Notes: a model not told the origin generated them from the letters alone. A DNA stretch of 64,000 nucleotides from Climacium dendroides (GCA_950106755.1 OX467083.1:4005501-4069500); one strand, 5' to 3'. Shown: positions 1 to 10,900, counted from the stretch's first letter. Numbers and translations: made by a program.

Positions 1-420
1 GTTAAATTCTAGTACATTGAACTTGCAATTGGTAGTAAAAGTCATTTCATAATCTTAGAACAATGTACTTGAACAGGTTAACCAAAGAATCCTATACTTG
101 AATTCATTTAAAAAAATATTGATGAAGACTATAACTATGCTTTTGGAATGAATGGTAATTAAGAAGTATTTGAATGAAATTTTAAGTTAAACATTTGATG
201 CAAATGAAAACATTAAACCCCTAAATGCTTAAGGCTTGTTTTTAGCTTCTCGAGATTTGCTTTAAATTGAACAAAAGCCAACATTTTGATAAGTTGAATC
301 AAATTTTCTTTTAATTGTAACCGTACAAATTCAAACTAGACATGTTAGAGATCACATAGGAAAAGAAAATTGATTCTTAAAGCTTTATTTAACTTCACAA
401 TATTTGAAACGCGAAAATTT
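1..420. other. AT-rich intergenic DNA with a dispersed-repeat match
   Basis: No coding region is visible. Parts of about 330-440 resemble 44,690-45,210 in the same orientation: both contain a block reading GACATGTTAGAGATCA followed by a purine-rich stretch, and both contain TTTGGTGCCTT followed by an ATT-AGGG / ATTGAGGGG block. This points to two degenerate copies of one dispersed repeat. I cannot place it in a class. Confidence 0.4.
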
Positions 421-1395
421 GGTGCCTTGGACAATTAGGGAATGAAAACAAAGACACGAGGTTGAGGTTGAAGAATCCTGTGGCCAAAGGATAGGAATCA
501 AGGAAGGAGAGAGAGGGAGAAGAGGAGGAGCCAAGGCAAGGAGCGAAGGGAACGGATGGAGGGAACGGAGGGGTAGCAGGGGCCCACTGCGTCTGACAGC
601 CCCTTTTGCTCGAGGGGGTGTTTAACGTCCGGCGACTGGGTCCGTTGCTCTACTCGGATCCCTCTTGAATTTGTTGTCCTCTGCGATGATTTCGTAGCTG
701 CTATTTTAGGGTTTTGTTTGCCTCCTTGTTCCGGTGATGTCGCTCTGCTATCCTCGTCCTTTCTTCAGTGTGTTCGGCTACCTATTTTGTTTAGTTTTTG
801 TCTTCTGTCTTCCTGTAGCGCCAAATTTGTGGTCAATGCGGCTCTGTCTTCAACCACAATCTCCCCTTCGCTACCCCGACATGCTGATCCTCGCGATCCT
901 AATACTTTGTCGTTATGTTGACGCTGTTCGTTTTGCGCGTTGGATTTCTTTCCTCTAGTCCACCACAATCTTGTGGGCCGGGGTTTGAATCCCTGGTTAC
1001 TGTCTGGAGCAGTGATCCCAGAACTAGTTCATGGAATTTAGTGCAATATGCTACCTCCAAGACAAATATGGCATCACCTTTGGCTATACTACTTTGAGAG
1101 TGAGTAGTATTGAAAAAAATTAGAAAAGAAAGGATTTTGTAAGTTGTAAACGATTATTGGGGGTACTCCTTCCTCGCCTCTAGAGCCCCTGCCCCTGGGC
1201 CATGATCGCGCCTCGTGCTCTGTTGAAATCTCCGTCAGCCCAACTCACGCTCGCTGTGGAATTTCCGGGTTTTGTTTTATTTTTTTCACTCCTTCCCGCA
1301 TTTCCATTGCATTGGCTGCCTCTCCAGCGCCTTAGCTGCAGGGTTCTCTCAATTTTTCCTCCATTCTTTTCCCAAGTCAACTGCTAATGAAGGGC
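421..1395. promoter_or_regulatory. GC-richer promoter or 5'-exon-like island
   Basis: The island is clearly richer in GC than its surroundings. It has a purine-rich tract (about 500-560), a GC-rich stretch (about 590-660), the plant leader-like word TAGGGTTTTG (about 708) and short ORFs in all frames (for example 734-958 plus, 1,202-1,387 plus, 1,180-1,380 minus), none with recognisable homology. A box-B-like GGTTTGAATCC lies near 980. It could be a promoter plus first exon of a plant gene, or the GC-rich part of a transposon. No complete gene can be traced from it. Confidence 0.3.
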
Positions 1396-2567
1396 CCCTC
1401 GTGGCTAGTTCATACTAATGTTCAATTGATTAAAATGATGAAATTCAAGAGGTTGGCCCAATTCCCAGGCGCGTACGTGGGGTTTCAGGTCTAAGTATTA
1501 GGAGTTTTTGACTATAATTGGAGCTCAGACGCACTTGAATTACAGAATTTTGGCACCTATTGACTAGGAATCACTGTTAATCTCTTGCGGCGTAGATTAG
1601 CCTGAATATTCTAGTTGCTAGTAATCCTCATCAATCATTGCACAGAACCTCCTTGTGTATGACAATCACTCTTCAATTAGCATGGACCGAAGTGTTCCAC
1701 AGAATTTGTTACCTGCATGTCACAGCATCTCAAGATGAGTTTCAAAACAGCATATCCAACTTCTCGTTCTGAAAACTGTGAACGCTACGAGTCACTCACA
1801 ATTTGCTGCAGTGGCTAGGCAATCAAAAGGATACGTACTAGAACAAGAACGGTCAAGTTCATGGAAGTAATTAAATCAATCTGCAGCTCAAACTTAAGAC
1901 TGCCAACAACAAAAGTTTTAACAGTGATTGCCTACACACCAAGCCAGTAGAGCACAGCAGCGGATACTCGGTAAGTTAAGAGAATAGACCAGTTTATCGG
2001 ACTGGTATACATTGAACACCGGTACAATTAATTTCAAAGATCTCAAACCCGCTACAAACAAGATACCGGAACAGACGAAGAATCACGCAAATCAAATATC
2101 GCCCTTTCCCCAGGATTGCCGGGGACTCAAACTTCACATAGAACCAGGAATTCATCGGTGAATGGGAGACACCATAACCCGTAACACCGTGCAACAAGAA
2201 CTTTGAACAGCGAGCAAGGAACACAAATATGGCGAGTCCTACACCAAATCAATTTCTGTATCTTGTGAAAACTCAAGACCCACACCAAACAGGTAGTGAC
2301 TTATCTCAGGAAGATACATTGCAACTGGCACAGATGTACTGTATATCATTCCCTGAACAATTACAAGACATCGGAAAGTCATCCATGAAGAAAGTGACCA
2401 AAGATGAAATGGAAGCAATTATGATTTTATTTTAAACTGTAAGACATTGTTAAAATGACGGCCACCACATAAATCAAGGATTGCCACACCGTATAATCCA
2501 TTCCTGCAATACAATAGGTAAGCACTTCGCGCCTGCCATCATCATTTCGATACATTCCTTGGCACAT
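1396..2567. other. moderate-GC non-repetitive DNA, no assigned gene
   Basis: Two short ORFs face away from each other here (1,994-2,224 minus, 76 codons; 2,229-2,435 plus, 68 codons). Neither shows a known domain, signal peptide or membrane segment. The part next to 2,567 lies downstream of the LHCII stop codon on the minus strand, so it may include that gene's former 3' untranslated region. I see no RNA gene. Confidence 0.3.
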
Positions 2568-2696
2568 CTAGCTGCGTGGGGTGAAGTTGTTGGCGTACGC
2601 CCAAGCGTTGTTGGCCAAGGGGTCGGCCAAGTGGTCGCTCAGGTTCTCAATGGGGCCCTTGCCAGTCACGATTGCTTTAACAAAGAAGCCTAACAC
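2568..2696 (-). pseudogene. LHCII chlorophyll a/b-binding protein, C-terminal exon fragment
   Basis: The minus strand encodes 42 residues and a TAG stop matching the conserved C-terminus of light-harvesting complex II proteins of the thylakoid membrane: [17 protein letters not shown], then [19 protein letters not shown] and a short tail. The family has the same block at the end of the third transmembrane helix and the lumenal tail ([13 protein letters not shown]...DHLADPV.NNAWAYATNF). Family members are about 260 residues; about 85% is missing. Directly upstream in this frame is CTCTCTAG followed by GTG, which could be a splice acceptor or simply a truncation, since TAG is also an in-frame stop. 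No earlier LHC exon is visible over the next 6 kb, which is AT-rich and then carries transposon relics. It is either the last exon of a gene with a very long intron or, more likely, an orphan fragment. The family identity is secure; its functional status is not. Confidence 0.85.
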
Positions 2697-2780
2697 CTAG
2701 AGAGTAACAAGTTGTAGGATTTACACATTTTTGGGTAAAAAGTGTGAAAATGAAATCTATAGTAAACTTGCCAATCACCG

Positions 2781-2830
2781 CACAAAGAAAATTCAAATCC
2801 TTCTCCACAAAGAAAATTCAAATCCTTCTC
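2781..2830. repeat. perfect 25-bp tandem duplication
   Basis: Two identical adjacent 25-bp units beginning CACAAAGAAAATTC occupy 2,781-2,805 and 2,806-2,830. They lie in non-coding DNA just upstream (minus-strand sense) of the LHCII fragment. Confidence 0.95.
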
Positions 2831-3214
2831 CACATAAATATTGAGACTTGCATGATTTGAAATTTGGAGTGATTATTAAATGTCATGTTAAGGATGATAG
2901 ATTCACCCTCAAAAAACAAAATTCAAAAAGATTTCTTCCTATTGTAAGTTAAAGACTATACACCTGAAATCTAGTCAAAAATTTCTTGCTATGAATTCTT
3001 GAGATGAATTTTAGCCATAAAAATTGGTGTGTTTTGAATTTGAATTCAACTAATAAAATGAAGCTTATGAAGTGAAGTAAAATAGTGAAATTTTGAGAAA
3101 GTCTTAATTTCAATGGTTTATAGCAACATAAACTTTGGGCTAATACATATGGTTTGTTGATTTTCTTTTAGAGTGATACAATAACTTTAGTTTGTACTAT
3201 GATGTTATACACTA

Positions 3215-3456
3215 CTCCATCCTAAAATGATTGTCCACAATTTTGTTGATATTATTTTGAGCCAATTTCATTGATCATATTGTGAAAAACATAATTAAGA
3301 AAAGTGTTAAATTTTATATTACTAGAATCAATGAAGAACATTGCATGTGTTCATTAATTCCAACCTAAATAAAATTAGCCATAAGATTTTTTTTTACCAC
3401 CTCAAAACAACCTTAAAAAACATGACATTTAAAGTGGACAATCATTTTGGGTGGAC
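3215..3456. mobile_element. Stowaway-like MITE (Tc1/mariner type), degenerate
   Basis: The left end reads CTCCATCCTAAAATGATTG directly after a TA dinucleotide. The right end carries the inverted counterpart GTGGACAATCATTTTGGGTG. The arms pair over about 22 bp with few mismatches. The CTCC-TCC start next to TA and the 242-bp size fit Stowaway MITEs. The right-hand TA is not preserved, so the target duplication cannot be confirmed. No coding capacity. Confidence 0.6.
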
Positions 3457-5330
3457 AATCATTCCAACTAATGTTTTGTACTAAATTTAACACAAATATG
3501 TTGAAAATATCATGGATTTACGAGAAATATGACTAAAACAATGTTAAAACTATGTTATTTTAAATGCAATTGTGTTAGATTTAATACAAAACTTGAGTTG
3601 GAATGTGTGAGATTCTTTGAGTGGAGGTTGTGAGACAATGCATTATTTTTTTTACTAAATACCTCATTTAAACTTGTAAATCATTTTTTTTTCAATAAAT
3701 GATACAATTTTCTTTCTCTACATTTTTGTAAAAAATATGTCATAGTTTGTTAAATTATAATTAAAAATTTTAAAAGTTCTAGAAAACAATAAAAAGTAGT
3801 GCATTAGGACATGAAAACTAGTACATTAATTGTACCATATAAATGCCCTTGATACCAAATTGTTTTTCCAAAATGTTGTTTATTACAAATCTTTACGAAA
3901 CTTCAAATTAAAAATAATCAATATGTTTAGGAATTAACTTTGTTTTTCCAATCTCACTTTTAGCCCCTTGAATGTTCACAATTCTCAATTTTCGATTTCA
4001 ATTTTTGGTTCCACTTTCATTTGAATTAGAAGGATGGTTATCACTTTCATCTAAAAGTAAACTTGTTTTAGACCAAAATTTATTACTTTTGTTTCTACTC
4101 TATTTTCTAAGTGTAAATTAGTATAGAATCTTTTATTTATTTGCTAAGTGATTGTAAGTTCAAATTGTTGTTTAGTTGTCTTCAAAAGATTTTTATTGAT
4201 TGCCTTCTTACTACTTACTACTTTGAACTTTTAATCTCAATTTATTATTTTTAAATTCATAATATTTTTATGCTCTGAAGACTAAAATTAATTTTTTAGA
4301 GTATTAAGATTCTTAAAGTTTGGACTTTTCTAGAGAAATTAGCAAATAGATGAAGTTTAGCTACTAGTTGGTAGTCTAAAATTAATTCCATCCACTATTT
4401 CCTATCAACCTAGAACTTTAATTTGATTTTTTTCTTAGATTTTGACTTTTGACTTGAATCTAGATCCTAATTTCTTTTTTACTTTCCAAAATGATTTCTA
4501 TTACTTTTTATCTAACCAATGTCTAGCTTTGTCCACTCATATCTCCTTTGATTTTAATCTATTTTTGGAAATTACTTACTGAGTTTTCTAAATTCAAGGT
4601 GGATTTTGGCAAATTTTTAAAGGTTTGAATTAGTTGTTTAGCTTTTAACTAAATTTAATATTCTTATGGAAAAGAATGAACATGAGAAGTTTAAGTACAT
4701 ACCTTTAGTTTAATTTGGTTGATATGATTATCCCATCATTTCTATTATTTCTTCATAGTATTTGCCACACTCCATCTCATTGGTTGTTTTTTGGATTTTT
4801 GTACATTGCTTATACCGTAGTTAGCAAGTTACAATGGAATAACCTAATAAGGAAGTTTGTAACTATTTCTACCTTCTAATTTCATCCTTTCTTTTTAAAA
4901 ACTTTTTTTTTCTTTTTTTTCTTTTGAGATATTTTGAAAGCCAACCTATTGACTTCTAAGGCTCCTAATTGCTTGCAAATTGTTTAAAGAATCAAATAAA
5001 AGGTGATGATATGGAGCACCATCAATACTTCTAAGTATATTCAAGTTTTGGCATCTCCAAAGGTCAACTATTCTTAATTTTTGACTTTTCTTTTTGTTTC
5101 TAATCTAAGACAAATCATTTTTAAAAGGTTCAAATGTTCCTTAATTGATAAGTCCACATTAAATCCTCAACTATTAAACTCATATTTCTTTTGCTCACAA
5201 TTCTCTCTTGATTTTGCAAAATGTTTTTGCATCTTAGAATTTTTAGTTTTTTCAAACACACAACTAAATAGGGCCTCTCAAATACCCACTAACCAAGGTA
5301 ATCAATATGTGATGTCTATAATCTACATAA

Positions 5331-5397
5331 ATATAGGGGTATTAACCCATAAACAATATTTATGTAGTCAATATAGGGGTATTAACCCATAAACAAT
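5331..5397. repeat. 27-bp unit duplicated at 40-bp spacing
   Basis: The unit starting ATATAGGGGTATTAACCCAT occurs at 5,331 and again at 5,371, separated by a 13-bp spacer. The unit contains a small dyad (GGGT/ACCC). Non-coding. Confidence 0.9.
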
Positions 5398-7379
5398 GTT
5401 GCAACCATTTTTTGGTCAATGAATGATAGAAAATCCTTGTGTATGGGACCAAAATTTAACTATACTGGAATTGTTGGATAAAGGTTGATTTGGGCCATAT
5501 TTAAACCCCAATTGTGAATTTTAGGTAGATTTTGAGCATGGAATTTGACCTAATTACTTAAGGGCACAATGAAATTGTTGCATGATAAAAAAAATTGCAT
5601 GTGTTATAGTGATGTCATGTGCTGGAATTTTAAGTTAGGTCTATGACACTTTTAAGTTAAGAATTCTTTGGGGTCAATGCATGTGAAATTGTTATTTTTA
5701 TGTGATGGTGTCATGTACTGAACTTATTTTTTAGGGATAAATTAAGGCCTTTTTGGTGCCCTAATGATGATTTTAGAGTAATTCTAGGCATAAAATGTTG
5801 TTTACAACTATGGAGTCCATTGCTTGGAAGGCTAATGGATTTATGATCTTATACACTCCTCCTTGGCCAATTTTAAGGGTGATTTTTACCACGACAGTGC
5901 AAATCATTTATAGCTCTCGAATGCTATTAATTTGAATCTTATGCAATTCAATGATGGAGTTTAACTTCTCAGCATGTAATACTTTAGATTCGATCTAATG
6001 CCAAGTCTACTCAGATGCCTAGTTGCCAAATCTTCTCTTTGTATGATGCCTTTATTTTGTTTAGATACCTCTCTAAGCATGTGGGTTCATTCTACAAACT
6101 TAGAATCTTGCTTTGAAGTATAGTTGCCTCAAGTTGTATTTCCATTTGAAATTCTCCTTCTCTCTACACCCAACTACTAAGTAAACGTTTTACTCAACCT
6201 TGAAGTAATCTCACTTCAATTTTGTCTCTCTTCTTGATCATCAAGAATTGATTCTAGTGTAAGCCTTCCTCCTTTGGCGACATTATTTATGTAACTAAAC
6301 AAACTAAAATTGCCTTCTCTAACAAATTCCAAGGAAGACTTCAACCACTAAAAATTGGGATGCTACTAGTGACTAGATCTATAGGAGAAATTTTGTTGTC
6401 TAAGTCTAAGTCTAAGTTTGTATCATTGGCCTTTTTTTTTTGCTGGAAATGTCTACTTTGACGGCGAGTTTGACGATTGTAAATGAATTGGAACCCCTCT
6501 TACAATTGCAAATCTATATTTTGTTGCAATAATAGTATGCTCTTTTACTATAGCATTGAACTTGTGCTTTAACTTGGCCATGGTTTAAGAACTACACAAA
6601 AATCATGTAAAGATAGTACTACTCATGTACTAAACAAAATGAATTTGGTAAATCCCAGAATGCTTGCCCAAATAGATATACAAAGAATAGTAATCTTGCT
6701 CAATTTGATTTAGCCGCCTACTTCAGTCATAAGAACAAATCAACCACCCAATTCAACCGCAATAATTCACAAACGCAAATATAATAGAGATAAGGCTAGG
6801 TGACAACATGACAACCAATATTGACAATAGTGTAGAATGTACAATGATGATGGCTACAAATGTATAAATTCGTGATTGACTTTTCATCCAGATTCGGTTC
6901 ATCTCAAGTTATGGGAACTTCAAGAATGCTCAAACTAGTCTAAAAAGAAACAATCCTTTGAACAGTTCATTGTCTTTCTAATGATAGAAGAAAGATTTTT
7001 TAAAACTTTTTTGAATCTTTCCCTTTTTTTCTATTTAAAAAAAGAGAAATTTCTTACATCTTTTGAGCCTTTTCCTTTCTCTTCAACAAAACTAATTTGT
7101 AAACCTTAAAATACAAGCTTAGGAGTTGAAAGTATACCCTTTGTGAGCTAGAGTATCTACTGTGAAAAAGTTGCAAATTTTTTATGTTTAAGGTAAGAAA
7201 AGTGTATATATTTTTAAATTTTTTAGAAATAGTAAATCTTCAACCAATCAATCCTATTACTATGTACCTATGGTTGTAAGAGCATGGCTAGCATGTACAT
7301 TGCACTAGGCTTGATGCATTGGCAAGCAACAATTTTAACCCACCTTGAGCCCTATTTTTTTTTTTAATGAAAAATATTT

Positions 7380-7740
7380 TTTCAAGCTAAATCCCTCCAA
7401 GGAAAAACAAATATTTTGAGGGCTCATGTGGTAGGCACCACCTCAACAACGAGCACAAATTTTTAGAATGTTCAAACCCCCAAATCCTCAAGGGTCTTTT
7501 TGTTATCAAAAGGATTTTTTAGAGTTGGCAAGGTGGATGATAAAAAATTGAAACAAAGAAAAGTTTTGTGATTTCCAAACCCTAGATCCCTCATAGGGTC
7601 TCTCAATACTAAGAAGAGTTTTTAGAGGTGATGGAGTTGTGATAAAAAATTAATTAATTTTAAATTTAAAAAATTAAAGTTGAGATTCCCAATCCCTACT
7701 AGATCCCTCTAGGGGCCTCTTAGGGGTGATGAAAGTCACA
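7380..7740. repeat. degenerate tandem repeat, about 110-120 bp per unit
   Basis: Words of the type AAATCCCTC, AAATCCTCAAGGGTCT, AGATCCCTCATAGGGTCT and AGATCCCTCTAGGGGCCT recur at roughly regular spacing. Each is followed by a block containing a GGTGATG-like word and an AT-rich spacer. At least three diverged units can be seen. No coding potential is evident. Confidence 0.5.
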
Positions 7741-8289
7741 AATGAGAAGAAAAGAAATGGACAAGGTGTTTGGAGAACATTTGGTGTGTTCCAAATTCAT
7801 CTCTATTACAAGCCAATCGACATATTCTCTTCAATTTACTAGCTATAAAGATTCTAAAAATCTAAACAATACACTAAATACCTTACAAATTTGAGGCTCC
7901 TGGGTTCAAAATCTAAGGCTCACAAAATAGCACTTCTACTTTCTCTTTCTATTTGTTGTATTTTAGATAAAGAGTTTTTTTAAAGATTTATTTAACCTTT
8001 TCTCTTCAATTCCTATTTCTTATATTCCTCCAAAGAAGAATTTATTTTTATTTTTTTGGAATGTTTACCTATTTCTTCTTCTTTTTACCATTTCTTTTAC
8101 TTTCTCAAAATCATATTGTAATGGAAGTAGACTTCAATTTTTTTTGGTTATTTGTTTAATGTGCAATATATATGGATTCACATTCCCTATATTCCTTTGC
8201 AACATGGTGATTAGCTATTTAAAGAGAATATAGAGACATAGTAAACAAAAAAGATTTTTACACAATTAGTTGTTGGTGAACTACACAAA

Positions 8290-8770
8290 AAATATGTTTC
8301 AAGATTTACTCAAGATAAACAAAAACACTTTCTATTTCTTATATATGTCAAATTTTAAAGCCAAGTATACAAAAATACTGATGTTGAAACTAGAATTGCA
8401 ATTACACTTAATAGACTTACAACTAACAATACATTGACTATGATTGGAGACTTATATGGTATAGCTAAGAGGACCATGTTGTAATTGTATGAAAATATTG
8501 CAAAGCCATCAAAATATCATTTATTGCCTATGTGGTAGAGAAATTGACTTCCTAGAAGATAAGACTTGTCAAGTTTGAGTCTTTAAAGAATATATGTTTA
8601 TTATGAAAAATCATTTTTTACCTTGCAAATTGATAGAAGATGTTGCATATCCAATGAGCCCTTGGTTTTTTGTAGTCAAAACTTTTAAAGCAATATCTCT
8701 TCATTCTAAATTTTTAAAACATTTTTCACAATAGAAAGTAAAAAGAATTAGAAGTAAATTCAATTAGTCT
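8290..8770 (+). pseudogene. PIF/Harbinger transposase relic (DDE_Tnp_4 family), deleted
   Basis: Broken plus-strand reading frames resemble two separate parts of HARBI1-like nucleases that cut and paste PIF/Harbinger transposons. At about 8,385-8,500 the translation reads DVETRIAITLNRLTTNN followed by TLTMIGDLYGIAKRT, matching the family's region VE.RIAI.L.RL...IG..YG.A..T before the catalytic core. At about 8,620-8,700, in another frame, it reads EDVAYPMSPWFF, like the GDSAYP..PWLL segment inside the core. The core with the first catalytic Asp lies between these in intact proteins and is missing or unrecognisable here. In-frame stops interrupt both parts. It cannot encode an active transposase. 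The assignment rests on motif recognition only. Confidence 0.6.
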
Positions 8771-9080
8771 ATAAAATAGCTAAAGGTGTAAAAGCAAGCA
8801 AAGACACCAAGTGCACAAACAAATTAAAAAGTAAGCATATAAAAAATTAAAGTAAAAGTTAGATAAAGAAAGTCATGGAAAGAAAAAGAAAAAGAAAAGC
8901 AAGAATGAAATTTGAAACAGTCGGTTTGCAAACGCTGCGACGGTCATGCTTTGAAAGTCCTAAGCGGCTGGGCGGGGGGCACGAGGCCCCCTTGAATTCA
9001 CAACAAAAGTGCAGTTACATGAAAGCGGTCGACACTTGAAAGTGCTAGACTCCATCACCGGAAGTGTAGAACAGCGGAGA
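8771..9080. other. AT-rich DNA then GC-rich 3' flank of the LINE fragment
   Basis: Purine-rich sequence (about 8,740-8,920) passes into a GC-rich patch (about 8,930-9,060) just beyond the stop codon of the minus-strand LINE fragment. The GC-rich patch may be that element's 3' untranslated region. No poly(A) tail in the minus-strand sense is evident, so the exact element end cannot be fixed. Confidence 0.35.
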
Positions 9081-9580
9081 CTACTCTATAGTGAAAACAT
9101 TAACGTGACTAGCTAAGGTGTTGGGGTCCCTAACAACCTTATGCATATGTTGCGAGATTGCCATCCCGCAATGCAAGGTGGCGGTCCAAGTGCTACCTAG
9201 AATTTGCTTGATGCTACTAGGTAGCTGTGAGTATTTAGCTACACATCTATCTGTCCATATAAACCAAATAAGGAATGTCCACATCAAGTCCCAAGGTTGT
9301 TTACTATAAACGTACTTTCCGATAGAGCGCTCTCCACGGTAAGAATTGTATCCGAGTAAGGCTGATCTAAGGTCTTTGATCTTGGGCGCTCCCGCGTCCG
9401 AAGCGAATTCGTTGTATCTTCTTCAATACTCCCAGGTGAAATTGCACTCCCAGAATAGGTGAGGGCTGCACTCCAGGGTGACTGAGCACCGGACGCACCC
9501 TGTGTCTGCATTTCTTATCCTCCACGATAACCACTCCTTGCTCATCATTTTTCTTGCAAAATTCACACTCTCTTAAAAAA
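9081..9580 (-). pseudogene. non-LTR retrotransposon (LINE) ORF2 C-terminal fragment with zf-RVT domain
   Basis: Reading the minus strand from about 9,580 to the TAA near 9,081 gives a frame with the zinc-binding module found after the reverse transcriptase of plant LINEs: WLSWRIRNADTGCVRC, then ECSPHLFWEC, i.e. Cys-x2-Cys ... His-x3-Cys with conserved aromatic residues. It continues through a Trp-rich stretch (WTFLIWFIW) typical of the family's C-terminus. One in-frame TGA interrupts it where a Trp would be expected (WEY-stop-RRY), a probable TGG to TGA change. The endonuclease and reverse transcriptase domains are absent. This fits a dead, 5'-truncated or later-disrupted LINE copy. A CACTA-type MITE follows about 90 bp to the right. 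Confidence 0.7.
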
Positions 9581-9663
9581 AATTAAAAAAAAATCTTTTT
9601 ATGTAATTTGTATGTATAATCGTTGTATGTCTTGTTTCTTTGAATGCACGAGTAGCGTGTATG

Positions 9664-9892
9664 CACTATAAGAAAACCTTGTTTTACGTGACGGATTGAC
9701 ATCAAAAGGAACGGATTTTAGGTGACATCAAAGGTGACATCAAAAAAACAAACCCATGTTTTTATGTCAACAACGATGTCCATTGATGTTATATTGGACA
9801 TCATTGTTGACATAAAAACATGGGTTTGTTTTTTTCAATATCACCTAAAATCCGTTCCTTTTGACATCAATAAATTTTGGATTCTTATAGTG
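9664..9892. mobile_element. CACTA-end foldback MITE with ATG target duplication
   Basis: The element begins CACTATAAGAAAACC and ends GGATTCTTATAGTG, giving 11-bp perfect terminal inverted repeats starting with CACTA. Direct 3-bp copies of ATG flank it (9,661-9,663 and 9,893-9,895), the target duplication size of the CACTA (En/Spm) superfamily. The interior folds back on itself: a block with ACGGATTTTAGGTGA and one with AACCCATGTTTTTATG recur in inverted orientation, with GATGTCC/GGACATC near the centre. It is 229 bp with no coding capacity, so it needs a transposase in trans. It shares the motif ACGGATTTTAGGTGAC with the element at 42,516-42,731, so both belong to one family. Confidence 0.9.
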
Positions 9893-9981
9893 ATGTGTGG
9901 CTGGATATTGTTGGAGATTTGGAGTAACAAGTAGTTTGCGTGTGTGATCAATTTTTGGGTAGACACTTTGAATGCGATTGG

Positions 9982-10253
9982 TGTTGAAGAAAGTGAGTAG
10001 ATTGGTATAGAATGTTTGTGGAAGCTCTTAGTATGGGCTGACCTTAGTTGTGTGTTGTTTGTAGCCAAAGCAATGGGCTATTAGAGAGGGGCAGCCCTCC
10101 TAGAGGACCTTTGTCCCATATGGTTAGTCATGGCACTTGGTAGAAGAGTGGTATAATAGGGCAGCCCCTAGCATGGGCTTGACACCCCTTTCTCACACAT
10201 GTTTGTGTTCCCCTTCATTGGATTACATTGGCTTGGTATTCTTTCTCTCAAAA
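9982..10253 (+). repeat. Copia 5' LTR
   Basis: A 272-bp direct repeat matching 14,977-15,248 with five differences. It starts with the usual TGTTG. The end is fixed by two observations: the primer-binding site begins at the next base, and the 3' LTR copy is followed directly by the ATTGG duplication. The LTR therefore ends CTCAAAA rather than the canonical CA. A TATA-like TATAATA at 10,152-10,158 is a candidate promoter. Confidence 0.95.
10152..10158 (+). promoter_or_regulatory. TATA-like box of the Copia LTR
   Basis: TATAATA within the 5' LTR, about 100 bp before its end. This placement suits a retrotransposon promoter with the start of transcription in the right third of the LTR. It is also present in the 3' LTR. 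Inferred from sequence only. Confidence 0.4.
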
Positions 10254-10267
10254 GGTTATGGGCCCAC
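10254..10267 (+). other. primer-binding site complementary to the tRNA-iMet anticodon arm
   Basis: GGTTATGGGCCCAC starts at the first base after the LTR. Its complement, GTGGGCCCATAACC, is the anticodon stem-loop of plant initiator tRNA-Met (CAT anticodon). It does not match the tRNA's 3' end, whose complement TGGTATCAGAGC is the usual plant LTR primer site. This is the half-tRNA priming arrangement known from Drosophila copia, in which a 5' tRNA-iMet fragment primes minus-strand synthesis. Confidence 0.85.
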
Positions 10268-10499
10268 TCATGTGAGTTGCTATTGGAGGTGAAATCTCAT
10301 TGTAAGGTGTGTTGGTGGAGCACTATTGGAGTTTGGAGCATTTCTCTTCAAGATTTGGACCATTTTGGTGAGGTATTTTCTTGTTTTGAGTCCATTTGTG
10401 CTACTTGAGGGTTGATTGTATTTGTTGAGCACTCAAAAGGGCTGATTTGGTGTTTCATAGCTTTAGTTGGGAGGTAGGGTTTGGCCCTTTCTCCAAAGG

Positions 10500-10900
10500 G
10501 GTTGATTTGTACATTTGGTACATCAATGGAGTGATTTGGAGCATTTGAGTGTGCATTGGAGAGGTTTGGACTCATTAGGGTCTGATTTGAGTGTATTGGA
10601 GCATTTGAGTGCACCTTGGAGAGTTTTGGACTTATTGGAGTCTAAATTGAGTAATTTAGAGCCCTTCAGTGCACCTTGGAGAATTTTGGACTTATTGGGG
10701 TCTGAATTGAGTAATTTGGAGCCCTTAAATGTTCATTGGAGTGACTTGGACCACTTGGGGTCTGAATTGAGTGTTTTGGAGCACTAGAGTGTGCATTGGT
10801 GAGATTTGGAGCACTTGAGTGTGAATTGGAGAGATTTGGGCCATTTGGAATCTGAAGTGAGAGTATTGGACCATTGAGGATCTGATTGGAAAAATTCGAA
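10500..10900 (+). repeat. 60-bp tandem repeats in the Copia leader
   Basis: About five to six diverged 60-bp units, each containing TTGGAGCA-, GCATTGGAG- and GGGTCTGA-like words. The units can be split into three 20-bp subunits beginning TTGGA or TAGGG, which suggests growth from a 20-mer. Because 60 is a multiple of three, a plus-strand ORF at 10,515-10,787 translates into 20-residue repeats of the form LEHLSVHWRGLDSLGSDLSV. The array lies between the primer-binding site and the gag start. It may be packaging or leader structure; a translated product is possible but unproven. Confidence 0.9.

Larger units (their letters stand above)
2831..8285. other. long AT-rich intergenic block
   Basis: About 5.4 kb of AT-rich DNA without a recognisable gene. 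The longest ORF (5,081-5,392 plus, 103 codons) has the composition expected by chance in such DNA and no domain. The block holds a Stowaway-like MITE (3,215-3,456), a 40-bp-spaced duplication (5,331-5,397) and a degenerate tandem repeat (about 7,380-7,740), listed separately. Poly-T runs are common. Confidence 0.6.

Noticed and set aside
970..1100. Possible tRNA-derived SINE with box B GGTTTGAATCC
   Set aside because: No box A at the right distance and no clear 3' tail or target duplication.
5081..5392. 103-codon plus-strand ORF
   Set aside because: AT-driven Phe/Ser/Leu/Asn-rich peptide overlapping a local duplication. No motif or splice context.
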